Shown piece after piece: positions 17,974-27,370 of a DNA stretch of 64,000 nucleotides. Location: the NCBI GenBank assembly GCA_038533575.1, contig JBCAYL010000002.1:310001-374000 (forward strand). Reading direction: 5' to 3'. Made by a program: the position numbers and the translations under genes. Every line of letters starts with the position of its first letter. Positions within the stretch are counted from its first letter, which is position 1. This stretch comes from Pseudomonadota bacterium (GTDB taxonomy: Bacteria; Pseudomonadota; Alphaproteobacteria; Rhodobacterales; Rhodobacteraceae). Under the pieces are notes generated by a model. The model ran no database searches. It was not told the origin of the DNA and saw only the letters and a program-made list of their open reading frames with translations.

Positions 17974-20900
17974 GGCTGGCGCGTCGAGCAGCTCGGCCAG
18001 CAGGGCCCGGGCGGAGTTGGAGCGCGGCTGCCAGAGCCCGCGGTCGATGGCCTCCTGGAAGCGCTGGGCCATTTCATGGAGCGCGGGCGCGTTGTGCGTG
18101 GCGATGAACTCGCGGGTCGCGCCATCCTCGAGATAGGCCTCGTGGAGCATGTCGAAGTGGTGGTTCTTCACGGCCCCCGTCGTGGCCGCGAACGCGAAGA
18201 GGTAATCCGTCGTCGCCGCCATCTCGAATGCGCCCTTGTAGCCGTGGCGCATGACGCCCGCGATCCATTTCGGATTGGCCGCGCGAGACCGTACGACGCG
18301 GCCGATTTCATCGTCCAGCGTGCGGATGCGTGGGCTTTCGGGGCGGGAATGGTCGTTGTGGTACACCGGCACATTCTCGCCCTTGAGCGTGGAGATCGCC
18401 GCCGCGGCCCCGCCCTCGAACTGGTAATAGTCATCGCTGTCGAGGATATCATGCTCGCGGTTGTCCTGGTTCTGTACGATGGCCTCGGCGCCGGCGAGCC
18501 GCGCCTCGAAGCCCGCGCGGTCCCGTGCGCCCTCGCTCCCCTTGCCGTAGGCGTAGGAGGACCATTCGAGATAGGCCTCGCCCAAGTCTGACTTCGTCTT
18601 CCAGAGCCGTTCGTCGATCATGGCTTGCAGGCCTGCCCCGTAGGCGCCGGGCTTCGATCCGTAGACACGGTGACCCGGCGCGGCCTTGGCCGGGTTCTGC
18701 GCCGTGGGCTCATCGAGGGCCTGCACGGCGCGAGCCGCCGCATCCACGAGGTCGATGAGGCCTGGGAACGCGTCCCGGAAGAAGCCAGAGACCCGAAGCG
18801 TGACGTCCACGCGCGGACGGCCGAGAACGGAGGCAGGCAGCACCTCGAAGCCGGTCACGCGGCGCCCCGCGGCATCCCATGTCGGCTTCACGCCCATGAG
18901 CGCGAGGCACTGCGCGATGTCGTCACCGCCCGTGCGCATGTTGGCCGTGCCCCAGGCCGTGAGCAGCAGCGCGCGTGGCCAGTCGCCGTGGTCTTGCAGG
19001 TGCTTTTCGATGAGCAGGGTCGCGCTCTTCCAGCCCAACGCCCAGGCCGTCTGCGTGGGCACGGCGCGGGTGTCGACGGAGAAGAAATTCCGCCCCGTCG
19101 GCAGCACATCGAGCCGCCCACGCGTGGGCGCGCCCGAGGATCCTGCCGCGATCGCGCGGCCATCCAAGGCGCGGACCATGGCGTCCATCTCCGCCGGGCC
19201 GCAACTGCGGACGGAAGGGAGGATGCGGTCGTGGATTTCCGCGAGCACGGGGGCGGTGGCCGTGAAACCCTCCGGCGGATCTGTCCAGCCGAGGGCGCTC
19301 TGCGCCAGCGATTCCAGGCGCTCGACGGTGTCACCGTTGGACCGCCATGGTCCGAGCTCTGCGCCTGCGCCTTCGAGCAGCGCGTGTCGCGGCCCCACGT
19401 AGGGCGCGGCCATGTCGCAATCGAGCGGGTCGATATCCACGCCGCAATCGGTAGCGAGCGCGCGGATGAGAGAGGCATTGCGGCCCTTGCCGTCGCCCCG
19501 CGTTGCGCGTGCCAGCGCGATGATCAGATCACGCTCCAGGTCGCCGTCGGGCGAGGTCCCGAAGATGTGGAGACCGTCGCGGATCTGCGCCTCCTTTAGC
19601 TCGCAGAGATAGGCGTCGAGCTTGGCGAGATCGGTCTCGGCATCCGCGCCCATGCCCACATCGGCGTCGAGGCCGGTGGCGGCGGCGAGGCTCAGGATCT
19701 CCTTCCTGAGATGCGGGACCCGGCGGGGATCCACGCCCGCGGCCTCGTAATACTCGTCCACCAGAGCCTCGAGATCGCGCAGGGGGCCATAGGTCTCCGC
19801 GCGGGTCAGTGGTGGCGTGAGGTGATCGAGGATCACCGCTTGCGCGCGGCGCTTGGCCTGCGTGCCCTCGCCGGGATCGTTGACGATGAAGGGGTAGATG
19901 TGGGGCATCGGCCCCAGCACGGCCTCTGGCGCGCAGGCCGCGCTTAGCGCGAGCGCCTTGCCTGGCAGCCATTCCAGATTGCCGTGCTTGCCGATGTGGA
20001 CAATGGCGTGCGCCCCCTGCACTTGGCGCAGCCAGATGTAGAAGGCGATGTAGTTGTGCGGCGGGACAAGGTCGGGGGCGTGATACGTCTCCTCCGGATC
20101 GATGTTGTAGCCGCGGGCGGGCTGGATGCCGACGGTTACGTTCCCGAACTGGAGAATGCTGAGCTTGAAGCCCGTCTCCGCGTTGCCCTCCCCCTTTCGA
20201 GGTCGTTCAACCGCTGCCGGGTCAGTGGGGGGGAGGTTTTGGGGCCAGTGGAAGGGGTCTTCGTGCGGTGCGCCCCATCGATCTTCGATCTTTTGGCGGA
20301 GGGCGTAAGGAAGTCTCTTGTAGTGTTCCTCATAGGTGGCGAGCGGCAGCGTGACGCCGCCCTCCGTTTCCGCGCGGTCGGTGAGCCAGTTCGTCGGGCC
20401 TGCCATGATCTGGGCCATGAGCGCCTGGGCGTCCTCGGGCGGCGCCGTCCCGTAGCCTTCGGCGGCGAGGCGGGCGATGACGTCCACCGTGGCCGCGGGG
20501 GTGTCGAGGCCCACGCCGTTGGCCAGTCGTCCGTCCTTGTTGGGATAATTGGCAAGGACGAGCGCGACCTGCCGGTCCGCGGGCGATGTCGCCCGGAGGC
20601 GCGCCCAGTTCGCGGCGAGGTCGGCCACGAAGTCCATGCGCGTGCCCTCGGCCCGGTAGGTGGCGATGGGGCACTGGGTCTCCGCGTCGAAAAAGGCCTC
20701 GTCCTTGAAGGACACCGCGCGCGACAGGATGCGCCCGTCCACCTCCGGGAGCGCCACGTTCATGGCGATATCGCGGGCTGAAAGGCCCGTAAGGCCCTCG
20801 GCCCAAGCCTCCTCGGAGCCGCCGGAGAGCACCACCTGGAAGGTGGGCGCGTCGTTGGCCGCGGGCCCCGTGAACGGGTTCGCGCCCGGGCTGTCCGGGG

Positions 20901-21711
20901 TGCCGGTGGCGAAGGCCGTGCAATTGAGGATCACCGCGGGCGGCGCAGCCTCGAAGAGCTGCGCGAGCGTCGCGGCAGAGACCGGATCCTTCAGCGAGGC
21001 CACGAAGACGGGCATGGGATTGAGCCCGCGCCGGGTCAGCGCCTTTACGAGGCGGTTGATGGGATTGAGCCCCGCCCCCTGCACGAGCGCGCGATAGAAG
21101 ACGAGGGGCACGACCGGAGCGCCTTCGGTCCAGGCGCTTTGTAGGATCGGCATATCGGCCTGCCCGGCGCCGGGCCAGTAGAGCCCGGCCTTGAGGAGCG
21201 GCGTTGCGCCCGCCGGGCGCTCGGCCTCGCCCAGCATGGCCTTGGCAAGGGTCAGGAAGCCTGTCGCGTTCTGAGGCCCGCCTTCGACGAGGTAGGCCCA
21301 GAGCGCGTCGTAATCCTCGGCTGACACGGTGGAAAAGGTGCGCAGCTCCTCGTCAGGCTTGTCGTCGCCCGGAAGGAAGGCCACCGGCACACCGGCCTCT
21401 CTGAGGCGCGCGGCATATTGCTCGAACCCGTAGCGCCAGTAGCCTGCCCCGCCCAGCAGGCGGATGATGACGAGCCGGGCCCCGGTGGCGCAGGCATCGA
21501 GATGCATGTCGACCGAGAGCGGGTGGGCGAGGTGCGTCAGATTTGCGAGCCGGAGTGTGGGCGGTGACTCCATCTCGCTCCGGGCCTGGCTCAGCGCAGC
21601 GAGCTCGGTATCGGCGGCGCTGAGCACGACGACATCGGCGGGCGTCTGCGCGAGATCAACCGGCTCGGTGCCGTCGCTCACCTGCCCGGGCGTTGCGGCA
21701 AGAAGGTGCAT
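17944..21711 (-). CDS. cobN: Cobaltochelatase subunit CobN
   Basis: The 1255-residue large subunit of aerobic cobaltochelatase inserts Co(II) into hydrogenobyrinic acid a,c-diamide together with CobS and CobT. It is homologous to BchH/ChlH. It carries the CobN/BchH core with GIQPARGYNIDPEETYHAPDL, HIGKHGNLEWLPGKA, LNCTAFATG and C-terminal SNxPVYHNDHSR-like sequence, and its length is typical. The start MHLLAATPGQVSDG matches the family; an open frame continues about 130 codons upstream but has no CobN similarity. CobS and CobT are not in this window. Confidence 0.95.
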   Translation of the reverse strand: MHLLAATPGQVSDGTEPVDLAQTPADVVVLSAADTELAALSQARSEMESPPTLRLANLTHLAHPLSVDMHLDACATGARLVIIRLLGGAGYWRYGFEQYAARLREAGVPVAFLPGDDKPDEELRTFSTVSAEDYDALWAYLVEGGPQNATGFLTLAKAMLGEAERPAGATPLLKAGLYWPGAGQADMPILQSAWTEGAPVVPLVFYRALVQGAGLNPINRLVKALTRRGLNPMPVFVASLKDPVSAATLAQLFEAAPPAVILNCTAFATGTPDSPGANPFTGPAANDAPTFQVVLSGGSEEAWAEGLTGLSARDIAMNVALPEVDGRILSRAVSFKDEAFFDAETQCPIATYRAEGTRMDFVADLAANWARLRATSPADRQVALVLANYPNKDGRLANGVGLDTPAATVDVIARLAAEGYGTAPPEDAQALMAQIMAGPTNWLTDRAETEGGVTLPLATYEEHYKRLPYALRQKIEDRWGAPHEDPFHWPQNLPPTDPAAVERPRKGEGNAETGFKLSILQFGNVTVGIQPARGYNIDPEETYHAPDLVPPHNYIAFYIWLRQVQGAHAIVHIGKHGNLEWLPGKALALSAACAPEAVLGPMPHIYPFIVNDPGEGTQAKRRAQAVILDHLTPPLTRAETYGPLRDLEALVDEYYEAAGVDPRRVPHLRKEILSLAAATGLDADVGMGADAETDLAKLDAYLCELKEAQIRDGLHIFGTSPDGDLERDLIIALARATRGDGKGRNASLIRALATDCGVDIDPLDCDMAAPYVGPRHALLEGAGAELGPWRSNGDTVERLESLAQSALGWTDPPEGFTATAPVLAEIHDRILPSVRSCGPAEMDAMVRALDGRAIAAGSSGAPTRGRLDVLPTGRNFFSVDTRAVPTQTAWALGWKSATLLIEKHLQDHGDWPRALLLTAWGTANMRTGGDDIAQCLALMGVKPTWDAAGRRVTGFEVLPASVLGRPRVDVTLRVSGFFRDAFPGLIDLVDAAARAVQALDEPTAQNPAKAAPGHRVYGSKPGAYGAGLQAMIDERLWKTKSDLGEAYLEWSSYAYGKGSEGARDRAGFEARLAGAEAIVQNQDNREHDILDSDDYYQFEGGAAAAISTLKGENVPVYHNDHSRPESPRIRTLDDEIGRVVRSRAANPKWIAGVMRHGYKGAFEMAATTDYLFAFAATTGAVKNHHFDMLHEAYLEDGATREFIATHNAPALHEMAQRFQEAIDRGLWQPRSNSARALLAELLDAPASVGGAVDPA

Positions 21712-21750
21712 CAGCTCGCCCCCGGCGCGTCCGCGCCTATGTGACCCTTC

Positions 21751-21921
21751 ATGAGCAAGTCGCCGCATATCAGAGATGAGCCCGCCAATCCGGCCGACCG
21801 GATCGTCGATGACGAAATGCCAAAGACGATGCGCGGGCACCCCGAGGATCGGGCGACGCCCATCAACGGGCTGCAGCTCGGCAAGCTTGTGGATGCGCTG
21901 AAGGACAAGCTGGCGAAATAG
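21751..21921 (+). CDS. Small hypothetical protein between cobN and a GNAT gene
   Basis: This 56-residue ORF lies on the plus strand between two minus-strand genes and fits exactly in the gap, with its TAG one base from the GNAT stop. Third-codon GC is about 81%, close to neighbouring genes. The product is charged and soluble (MSKSPHIRDEPANPADRIVD at the start, NGLQLGKLVDALKDKLAK at the end), with a probable amphipathic C-terminal helix. No convincing Shine-Dalgarno sequence is visible. I do not recognise the family. Coding potential, not homology, supports it. Confidence 0.55.
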   Translation: MSKSPHIRDEPANPADRIVDDEMPKTMRGHPEDRATPINGLQLGKLVDALKDKLAK

Positions 21922-21922
21922 G

Positions 21923-22369
21923 TCACAGCGCCTTCTCCATGAAGACGGAAGACCCGTTCTCCTCATAGGCGCCGAATGGGCCGCGGCGGGCATAGCCAAG
22001 GCGGTCGTAGACCTTGAGCGCGGCGGGGGAGGCCTCCCCCGTCTCGAGCCGCATGAGGGCGAGGCCTTCGCGACGTGCGCCTGCCTCACAGGCGGCGATG
22101 AGCGCATCGGCCCAGCCCTGCCCGCGATATTCCGGGGCCACGTAGACGCGCTTTAGCTCCGCATACTCTCCGTAATGCCCGTAGCCGCCGCAGGCGGCCG
22201 GCCCGGCACCGGCATGGCCGAGGAAGAAGCGGATGTCGCTGGCGGCGAGCTCTTCGGGTGAGAAGGCGTAGCGGTGCTCGGGTGGGTAGAGCGCCGATTG
22301 CTCCGCCTCCGAGCCCGCAATGAGCAGCAGCGCATCGGGGTGGAGCGGGTCTATGCGGGCGATCTCCAT
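21923..22369 (-). CDS. GNAT-family N-acetyltransferase
   Basis: The 148-residue protein has the GNAT acetyl-CoA-binding motif A (LKRVYVAPEYRGQGWADALI, with R-G-Q-G-W matching Q/RxxGxG/A in modified form) and motif B around LMRLETGEASPAALKVYDRLGYARRGPF. These features are typical of PhnO/YjaB-like small acetyltransferases. The substrate is unknown. It lies between cobW and cobN and may simply be carried in the cobalamin operon. Confidence 0.85.
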   Translation of the reverse strand: MEIARIDPLHPDALLLIAGSEAEQSALYPPEHRYAFSPEELAASDIRFFLGHAGAGPAACGGYGHYGEYAELKRVYVAPEYRGQGWADALIAACEAGARREGLALMRLETGEASPAALKVYDRLGYARRGPFGAYEENGSSVFMEKAL

Positions 22370-22401
22370 GGCTCCAGTGATGTGGTGTGGGCCCGGCCCG
22401 C

Positions 22402-23502
22402 CTAGGCCGTGACCGGGACGGGCGCGGCGAGGGCCGCCGAGATGGTCGCGCGGTCGAGCCCCGCCTGGCCGATGACGACAAGGCGCGAGCGGCGATCGGC
22501 GAGCGGCTGGTCGAAATAGGTCTCGATGCGCGGGCCAACGGCCTGGAGCGTCAGCCGCATGGGCTTGTCCACGACGGCGAGAAAGCCCTTTAGGCGCAGG
22601 ATATCATGGGCGCGGATGACCTCCGCCACCTGGCTGGCATAGGCGGCCGGGTCCGCGATTTCGCCGAGTTCCACGGTGAAGCTTTGGAACGCGTCATGGC
22701 CGTGCGCATGCTCATGGTCGTGATGGTGATGATCGCCCGGCGCATCGTGGTGATCATCGTGATCGTGATGATCGTGGTGATGATGGACCTCGTGACGCGC
22801 GGCGAGGTCGCCCTCGGCACCGACGCCCATGCCGAGCAGGACGTCGACCGGGAGCGCGCCCTTGGTGGCCGCGAGGACCTGCACACCGGTGCGGCTCTCG
22901 GCCTTGAGCGTGGCCACGAGCTTCTCTGCGTCTTCGGGTGCGAGGAGGTCGGCCTTGTTGACGACGATCATATCCGCGCAGGCGACCTGGTCCTCGAAAA
23001 GCTCCGAGAGCGGCGTCTCGTGGTCGAGACCCGCGTCAGCGGCGCGCTGCGCGTCGACGGCGGCTGTGTCATGGGCGAAGCGGCCCTCGGTGACGGCCTT
23101 GCCATCCACCACGGTGACGACGCCGTCCACGGTGACCTTCGTGGAGATGCCCGGCCATTTGAACGCGCGCACCAGCGGCTGCGGCAGGGCGAGCCCCGAC
23201 GTCTCGATGACGATGTGATCGGGGGGCGTGTCGCGGGCCAGGAGCTTTTCCATGGTGGGGATGAAATCGTCGGCCACGGTGCAGCAGATGCAGCCGTTGG
23301 AGAGCTCCATGATGTCGTCGTCCCGACAGGTTTCGTCTCCGCAGCCTTTGAGAATGTCGCCGTCCACGCCGAGATCGCCGAACTCGTTGATGATGAGCGC
23401 GATGCGGCGGCCCCGTGCCTCGCTCAGGAGATGGCGGATCAGGGTCGTCTTGCCTGCGCCGAGGAAGCCTGTGACGACGGTGGCGGGGATTTTTGCGGGC
23501 AT
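22402..23502 (-). CDS. cobW: CobW-type GTPase/metallochaperone of cobalamin synthesis
   Basis: The 366-residue COG0523 GTPase is thought to supply cobalt to the cobaltochelatase. It has the P-loop TGFLGAGKTTL, the CxCC metal motif in SNGCICCTVADDF, the switch region VIETSGLALPQPL and the NKAD guanine motif (VVNKADLL). A His/Asp-rich linker of about 30 residues (roughly 265-295) probably binds metal, and a CobW C-terminal domain follows. The ATG is preceded by a near-perfect AGGAGG. It lies upstream of the GNAT gene and cobN on the same strand. An open frame continues upstream but is unrelated. Confidence 0.93.
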   Translation of the reverse strand: MPAKIPATVVTGFLGAGKTTLIRHLLSEARGRRIALIINEFGDLGVDGDILKGCGDETCRDDDIMELSNGCICCTVADDFIPTMEKLLARDTPPDHIVIETSGLALPQPLVRAFKWPGISTKVTVDGVVTVVDGKAVTEGRFAHDTAAVDAQRAADAGLDHETPLSELFEDQVACADMIVVNKADLLAPEDAEKLVATLKAESRTGVQVLAATKGALPVDVLLGMGVGAEGDLAARHEVHHHHDHHDHDDHHDAPGDHHHHDHEHAHGHDAFQSFTVELGEIADPAAYASQVAEVIRAHDILRLKGFLAVVDKPMRLTLQAVGPRIETYFDQPLADRRSRLVVIGQAGLDRATISAALAAPVPVTA

Positions 23503-23742
23503 GGCAGACCTCCTGAAACGCGGAAAAAGGCCTGGTCGGCCTTTTGCGATATGCTGGTGCGCGGTGGCGGCGCCGCAGCTGTCGCCATCCTGTGTCGCGC
23601 TGGTGGCGGAGATCGTCAAGCGCCATGTGTGTCGGTCCTCGCCCCATATGTTGTGGATAAGCCTGCGTCTTCGGGCAGATGATGTTGACATGCCGCGGGT
23701 GCGGCACCCACGATGCCTGGACAGGTGGAATCGGAGGCCTCC
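23503..23742 (-). promoter_or_regulatory. cobW leader and cobW/smc divergent promoter region, with attenuator-like hairpin
   Basis: This 240-base region separates cobW from the divergent smc gene. Read toward cobW, a hairpin at 23524-23545 (arms AAAAGGCC and GGCCTTTTT, loop GACCA) ends in a T-run and sits just before the cobW ribosome-binding site, like a leader terminator. No recognisable cobalamin riboswitch core was found upstream of it, although the sequence overlapping the RBS (CAGGAGGTCTGCC) loosely resembles a B12 box. A DnaA-box-like 9-mer (TGTGGATAA) is at 23652-23660. Confidence 0.45.
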
Positions 23743-26700
23743 ATGCGCTTTTCGAAACTCAGATTGAACGGCTTCAAAAGCTTCGTGGACCCGACCGATC
23801 TCGTGATCGCGGACGGTCTCACCGGCGTTGTCGGCCCCAACGGGTGCGGAAAGTCCAATCTGCTGGAGGCGCTTCGCTGGGTCATGGGAGAGAACCGCCC
23901 CACGGCCATGCGGGGCGGCGGCATGGAGGACGTGATCTTTGCGGGCGCGGCCACGCGACCGGCGCGCAACTTCGCCGAGGTCTCTCTCATCCTCGACAAC
24001 CAGGACCGCCTCGCGCCGTCCGGGTTCAACGATACCGACAGTCTCGAGATCGTGCGACGCATCACGCGCGATATCGGGTCGGCCTTCAAGGCCAATGGAA
24101 AGGATACTCGGGCGCGGGACGTCCAGATGCTGTTTGCCGATGCCTCCACCGGCTCGCACTCGCCGTCGCTCGTGCGGCAAGGCCAGATCAGCGAGCTGAT
24201 CAACGCCAAGCCGCGCGCGCGGCGGCGGGTGCTTGAAGAAGCGGCAGGCATCAGCGGGCTCTACCAGCGCCGCCACGAGGCGGAGCTGAAGCTGAAGGGC
24301 GCGGAGGCCAACCTGATGCGGGTGGACGACGTGCTCGAGCAGCTCACGGCACAGCTCGCTTCGCTGGCGCGGCAGGCCCGGCAGGCCGCGCGCTATCGCG
24401 AGATCGGTGCCGAGCTGCGCGTGGCCGAGGGCATGCTCCTATACCGGCGTTGGAAAGAAGCGGACCTCGCGCGGGCGGAGGCCGAAGCGGCCTTGCGCGC
24501 GGAGGTGACCGGGGCCGCCCGGGCCGAGGCCGCGGCGCGCGACGCGGCGAAGGCGCGGGAGGCCGCCGAGGGGCGTGTGCCCCCGGCCCGCGAGGAAGAA
24601 GCCATCGCAGGCGCTGTCCTCCAAAGGCTCAATGTCGAGCGGGACACGCTGGCCCAGCAGGAGCGCGCCGCCCTCGAGGCGGTCGAGACGCTCGAGAAGC
24701 GCATCGCGCAGCTCGGGCACGATATCGAGCGCGAAGAGGGGCTCAACCGCGACGCGGGCGAAACCATCGAGCGGCTGGAATGGGAAGCGGGCGAGATCGC
24801 CAAGGCCGCGGAGGGCTTCGAGGACGAGCTTGCCGCCGCGGCGGAGGCCGCGCGGGCATCTGCGGCCATTCTGGAGGAGCGGGAGGCCGCGCTCTCGACG
24901 GCCAACGAGGACGTCGCGCGCCTGGCGGCGCGGCATCAGTCCGCCGTGCGGTTTCGCGATGACGCGGCCAAGGGCGTGGAGCGCATTGGTGCGCGGGCCA
25001 AAGAGACATCCGCCGCCGCCGACGCCGCGCGGGAAACCCTCGACGGGGCGCGCGTGGCCTTTGAACAGGCGGCGCGTGCCGAGGGCGAGGCGCAGGCGGG
25101 GGCCGAGGCCGCCGAGCAGGCGCTTGCAGCGGCCGAAGCGGCCCGGGCCGCCTCCCAGGGGCAGGAGGCGGAAGCGCGCTCTGCGCGCTCGGAAGCGGAG
25201 GGCGAGGCCAGCGCGCTGCGCGCTGAGGTGCAGGCCCTCTCTCGTCTCCTTGCGAGGGACGAGACAGGAGGAACACAGATCCTCGATGAATTGGCCGTGA
25301 CGTCCGGCTACGAAAAGGCGCTGGGCGCGGCGCTTGCCGACGATCTGAAGGCACCAAGGACCGAAGGCGCGGGATCCGGCTGGCGCGCCTTGCCGGACTA
25401 CGCCCAGCCGCAGGCCCTGCCCGTGGGTGTTGAGGCGCTGGCGGCGCACGTTTCGCTGCCGGATGTGCTGGCGCGGCGGATGGCGCAGGTGGGCGTTGTC
25501 TCTGCGGAGGACGCGCCGGGGCTACAGGCCGCGCTCGCCCCCGGGCAGCGTCTGGTGAGCCTCGAGGGCGACCTGTGGCGCTGGGACGGGTATGTCGTGG
25601 CAGGCGAGGATGCCCCCTCCGCCGCGGCGCTGAAACTCGAGCAGATGAACCGGCTCTCCGCGTTGAAGGCGGAAGAAGAGACGGCGGAAGCGCGTGCGCA
25701 GGCGGCCCGGGAGGCCCATGACGCGTGCCTCGCCGAGCTCGCGATCAGGACCGAGGCCGACAAGGCCGCGCGTGAGGCGCGGCGGCAAGCGGACCGTGCC
25801 GTGGCCGAGGCGGCGCGGGCGCTCTCTCGCGCAGAGGCCGAGCGCAACCTGACGGAGGGCAAGCTCGAGACGCTCACCACGGCCGTGGCCCGCATGGACG
25901 ACGAGCAAAGCGCCGCGCGGGCACAGCTCGCCGAGGCCGAGCGCGGGGTGGCGGAGCTGCCCGATATCGCGGCGGCGCGGGCCGAGCTCGAAGACGTCAA
26001 ACTCACGGTGGAAGCCTCGCGCGTGACCATGCTCGCGCACAGGACCTCCCATGACGAGCTGCGCCGGGTCGGGGAGGCGCGCACGAAGCGCGCACAGGAG
26101 ATCACCAAGGAGCTGAGCGGCTGGCGGCACAGGCTCGACACGGCCACGGGACGGGCCGAGGAGCTGGGTGCCCGGAAAGCCGCCTCGGAGACGGAGCTTG
26201 TCGCGGCGCGCGGCGCGCCCGGGGAGGTCGCCGCGCGGCGGGCAGCCCTTGCGAGCGACATCGACACGGCGGAGGCGCGGCGCAAGGCGGCTGCCGATGC
26301 CCTTGCCGAGGCCGAAGGCGCGCTGCGCGCGTGCGTGGATGGCGAGCGCGAGTCGGAGCGGGCCGCGTCTTCGGCGCGGGAAAGCCGCGCGCGGACGGAG
26401 GCGCGCTACGAGGCGGCGAAGGAAGCGCTGGAGGCCGCGGCAGAGCGGATCATGGAGGCGCAATCCGTCTCGCCGGCGGATCTCCTGGCCTCCCTCGATG
26501 CGGATCCGGACGCGATGCCAGAGGCGGAGCGTATCGAGGCCGACGTGGCGCGGCTCCGCCGCCAACGTGATGCGCTAGGCGCGGTAAACCTGCGGGCCGA
26601 GGAAGATGCGCGCGAGGTGGAAACCGAGCGAGACACGCTCGCTGCCGAGAAAGAGGACCTCGAGGCGGCAATCTCCACGCTGCGCGCGGGCATCGCCTCG

Positions 26701-27195
26701 CTCAACAAGGAAGGTCGGGAGCGGCTGCTGGCGGCTTTTGACGAGGTGAACCGCAACTTCTCGGTGCTCTTCACGCATCTCTTCGGCGGGGGCGAGGCAA
26801 AGCTCGTCCTTGTCGAAAGCGAGGACCCGCTCGAGGCCGGGCTCGAGATCATGTGTCAGCCGCCAGGCAAGAAGCTCTCGACGCTCTCGCTCCTCTCCGG
26901 TGGTGAGCAGACGCTGACGGCGCTCGCGCTGATCTTTGCCGTGTTCCTCGCGAACCCGGCGCCGATCTGCGTGCTCGACGAGGTGGATGCCCCCCTCGAC
27001 GACGCCAACGTGACACGCTTCTGCGATCTCCTCGACGAAATGACGCGCCGCACCGAGACGCGCTTTCTCATCATCACGCACCATGCGGTGACGATGAGCC
27101 GGATGAACCGGCTCTTCGGTGTGACCATGCAGGAGCAGGGTGTGAGCCAGCTCGTCTCTGTCGACCTCGAGGGCGCGGAACGGCTCGTCGCCTGA
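23743..27195 (+). CDS. smc: Chromosome segregation ATPase SMC
   Basis: The 1150-residue condensin subunit organises and segregates the chromosome as a dimer with ScpA and ScpB. The N-terminal head has MRFSKLRLNGFKSFVDPTD and Walker A GPNGCGKSNLLEALRWVMGE. Two long Ala/Glu/Arg-rich coiled-coil arms (about 165-500 and 620-1000) flank a hinge (about 500-620). The C-terminal head has the signature LSLLSGGEQTLTALALI and Walker B ICVLDEVDAPLDDANV. The ATG at 23743 has GGAGG nearby; a start ten codons upstream is less likely. It splits the cobalamin genes into two groups. Confidence 0.95.
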   Translation: MRFSKLRLNGFKSFVDPTDLVIADGLTGVVGPNGCGKSNLLEALRWVMGENRPTAMRGGGMEDVIFAGAATRPARNFAEVSLILDNQDRLAPSGFNDTDSLEIVRRITRDIGSAFKANGKDTRARDVQMLFADASTGSHSPSLVRQGQISELINAKPRARRRVLEEAAGISGLYQRRHEAELKLKGAEANLMRVDDVLEQLTAQLASLARQARQAARYREIGAELRVAEGMLLYRRWKEADLARAEAEAALRAEVTGAARAEAAARDAAKAREAAEGRVPPAREEEAIAGAVLQRLNVERDTLAQQERAALEAVETLEKRIAQLGHDIEREEGLNRDAGETIERLEWEAGEIAKAAEGFEDELAAAAEAARASAAILEEREAALSTANEDVARLAARHQSAVRFRDDAAKGVERIGARAKETSAAADAARETLDGARVAFEQAARAEGEAQAGAEAAEQALAAAEAARAASQGQEAEARSARSEAEGEASALRAEVQALSRLLARDETGGTQILDELAVTSGYEKALGAALADDLKAPRTEGAGSGWRALPDYAQPQALPVGVEALAAHVSLPDVLARRMAQVGVVSAEDAPGLQAALAPGQRLVSLEGDLWRWDGYVVAGEDAPSAAALKLEQMNRLSALKAEEETAEARAQAAREAHDACLAELAIRTEADKAAREARRQADRAVAEAARALSRAEAERNLTEGKLETLTTAVARMDDEQSAARAQLAEAERGVAELPDIAAARAELEDVKLTVEASRVTMLAHRTSHDELRRVGEARTKRAQEITKELSGWRHRLDTATGRAEELGARKAASETELVAARGAPGEVAARRAALASDIDTAEARRKAAADALAEAEGALRACVDGERESERAASSARESRARTEARYEAAKEALEAAAERIMEAQSVSPADLLASLDADPDAMPEAERIEADVARLRRQRDALGAVNLRAEEDAREVETERDTLAAEKEDLEAAISTLRAGIASLNKEGRERLLAAFDEVNRNFSVLFTHLFGGGEAKLVLVESEDPLEAGLEIMCQPPGKKLSTLSLLSGGEQTLTALALIFAVFLANPAPICVLDEVDAPLDDANVTRFCDLLDEMTRRTETRFLIITHHAVTMSRMNRLFGVTMQEQGVSQLVSVDLEGAERLVA

Positions 27196-27370
27196 GGCCG
27201 GCGGGACGACGCTGTTTGCCTGACGGCAAAGGCGCCCCGCCCACCGTCCCTTTTGGACGCAGATCCGGCGACTGCACAGCAAGGCTGCGGTGGCATCCTG
27301 CGAGGGGACATGGTGCACTATGCTCGCGCCGCCGGGGCTTTGGGAGACCGGTGAAACTGGACCGAGACCG

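Noticed and set aside
23652..23660. Perfect DnaA-box 9-mer (TGTGGATAA) near smc, suggesting a replication origin
   Set aside because: A single 9-mer is expected about once in this much sequence by chance. There is no cluster of boxes, AT-rich unwinding region or dnaA/dnaN gene.
23503..23742. Possible cobalamin riboswitch upstream of cobW
   Set aside because: Only the stretch CAGGAGGTCTGCC resembles a B12 box, and it is explained by the RBS. The conserved core elements (GCCACTG, CCCGCAACTG-like) were not found.
22402..24276. A longer 624-residue frame covering cobW and upstream sequence
   Set aside because: The extra N-terminal part overlaps the smc gene on the other strand and has no CobW similarity; the P-loop start MPAKIPATVVTGFLGAGK with a strong RBS is clearly the true start.
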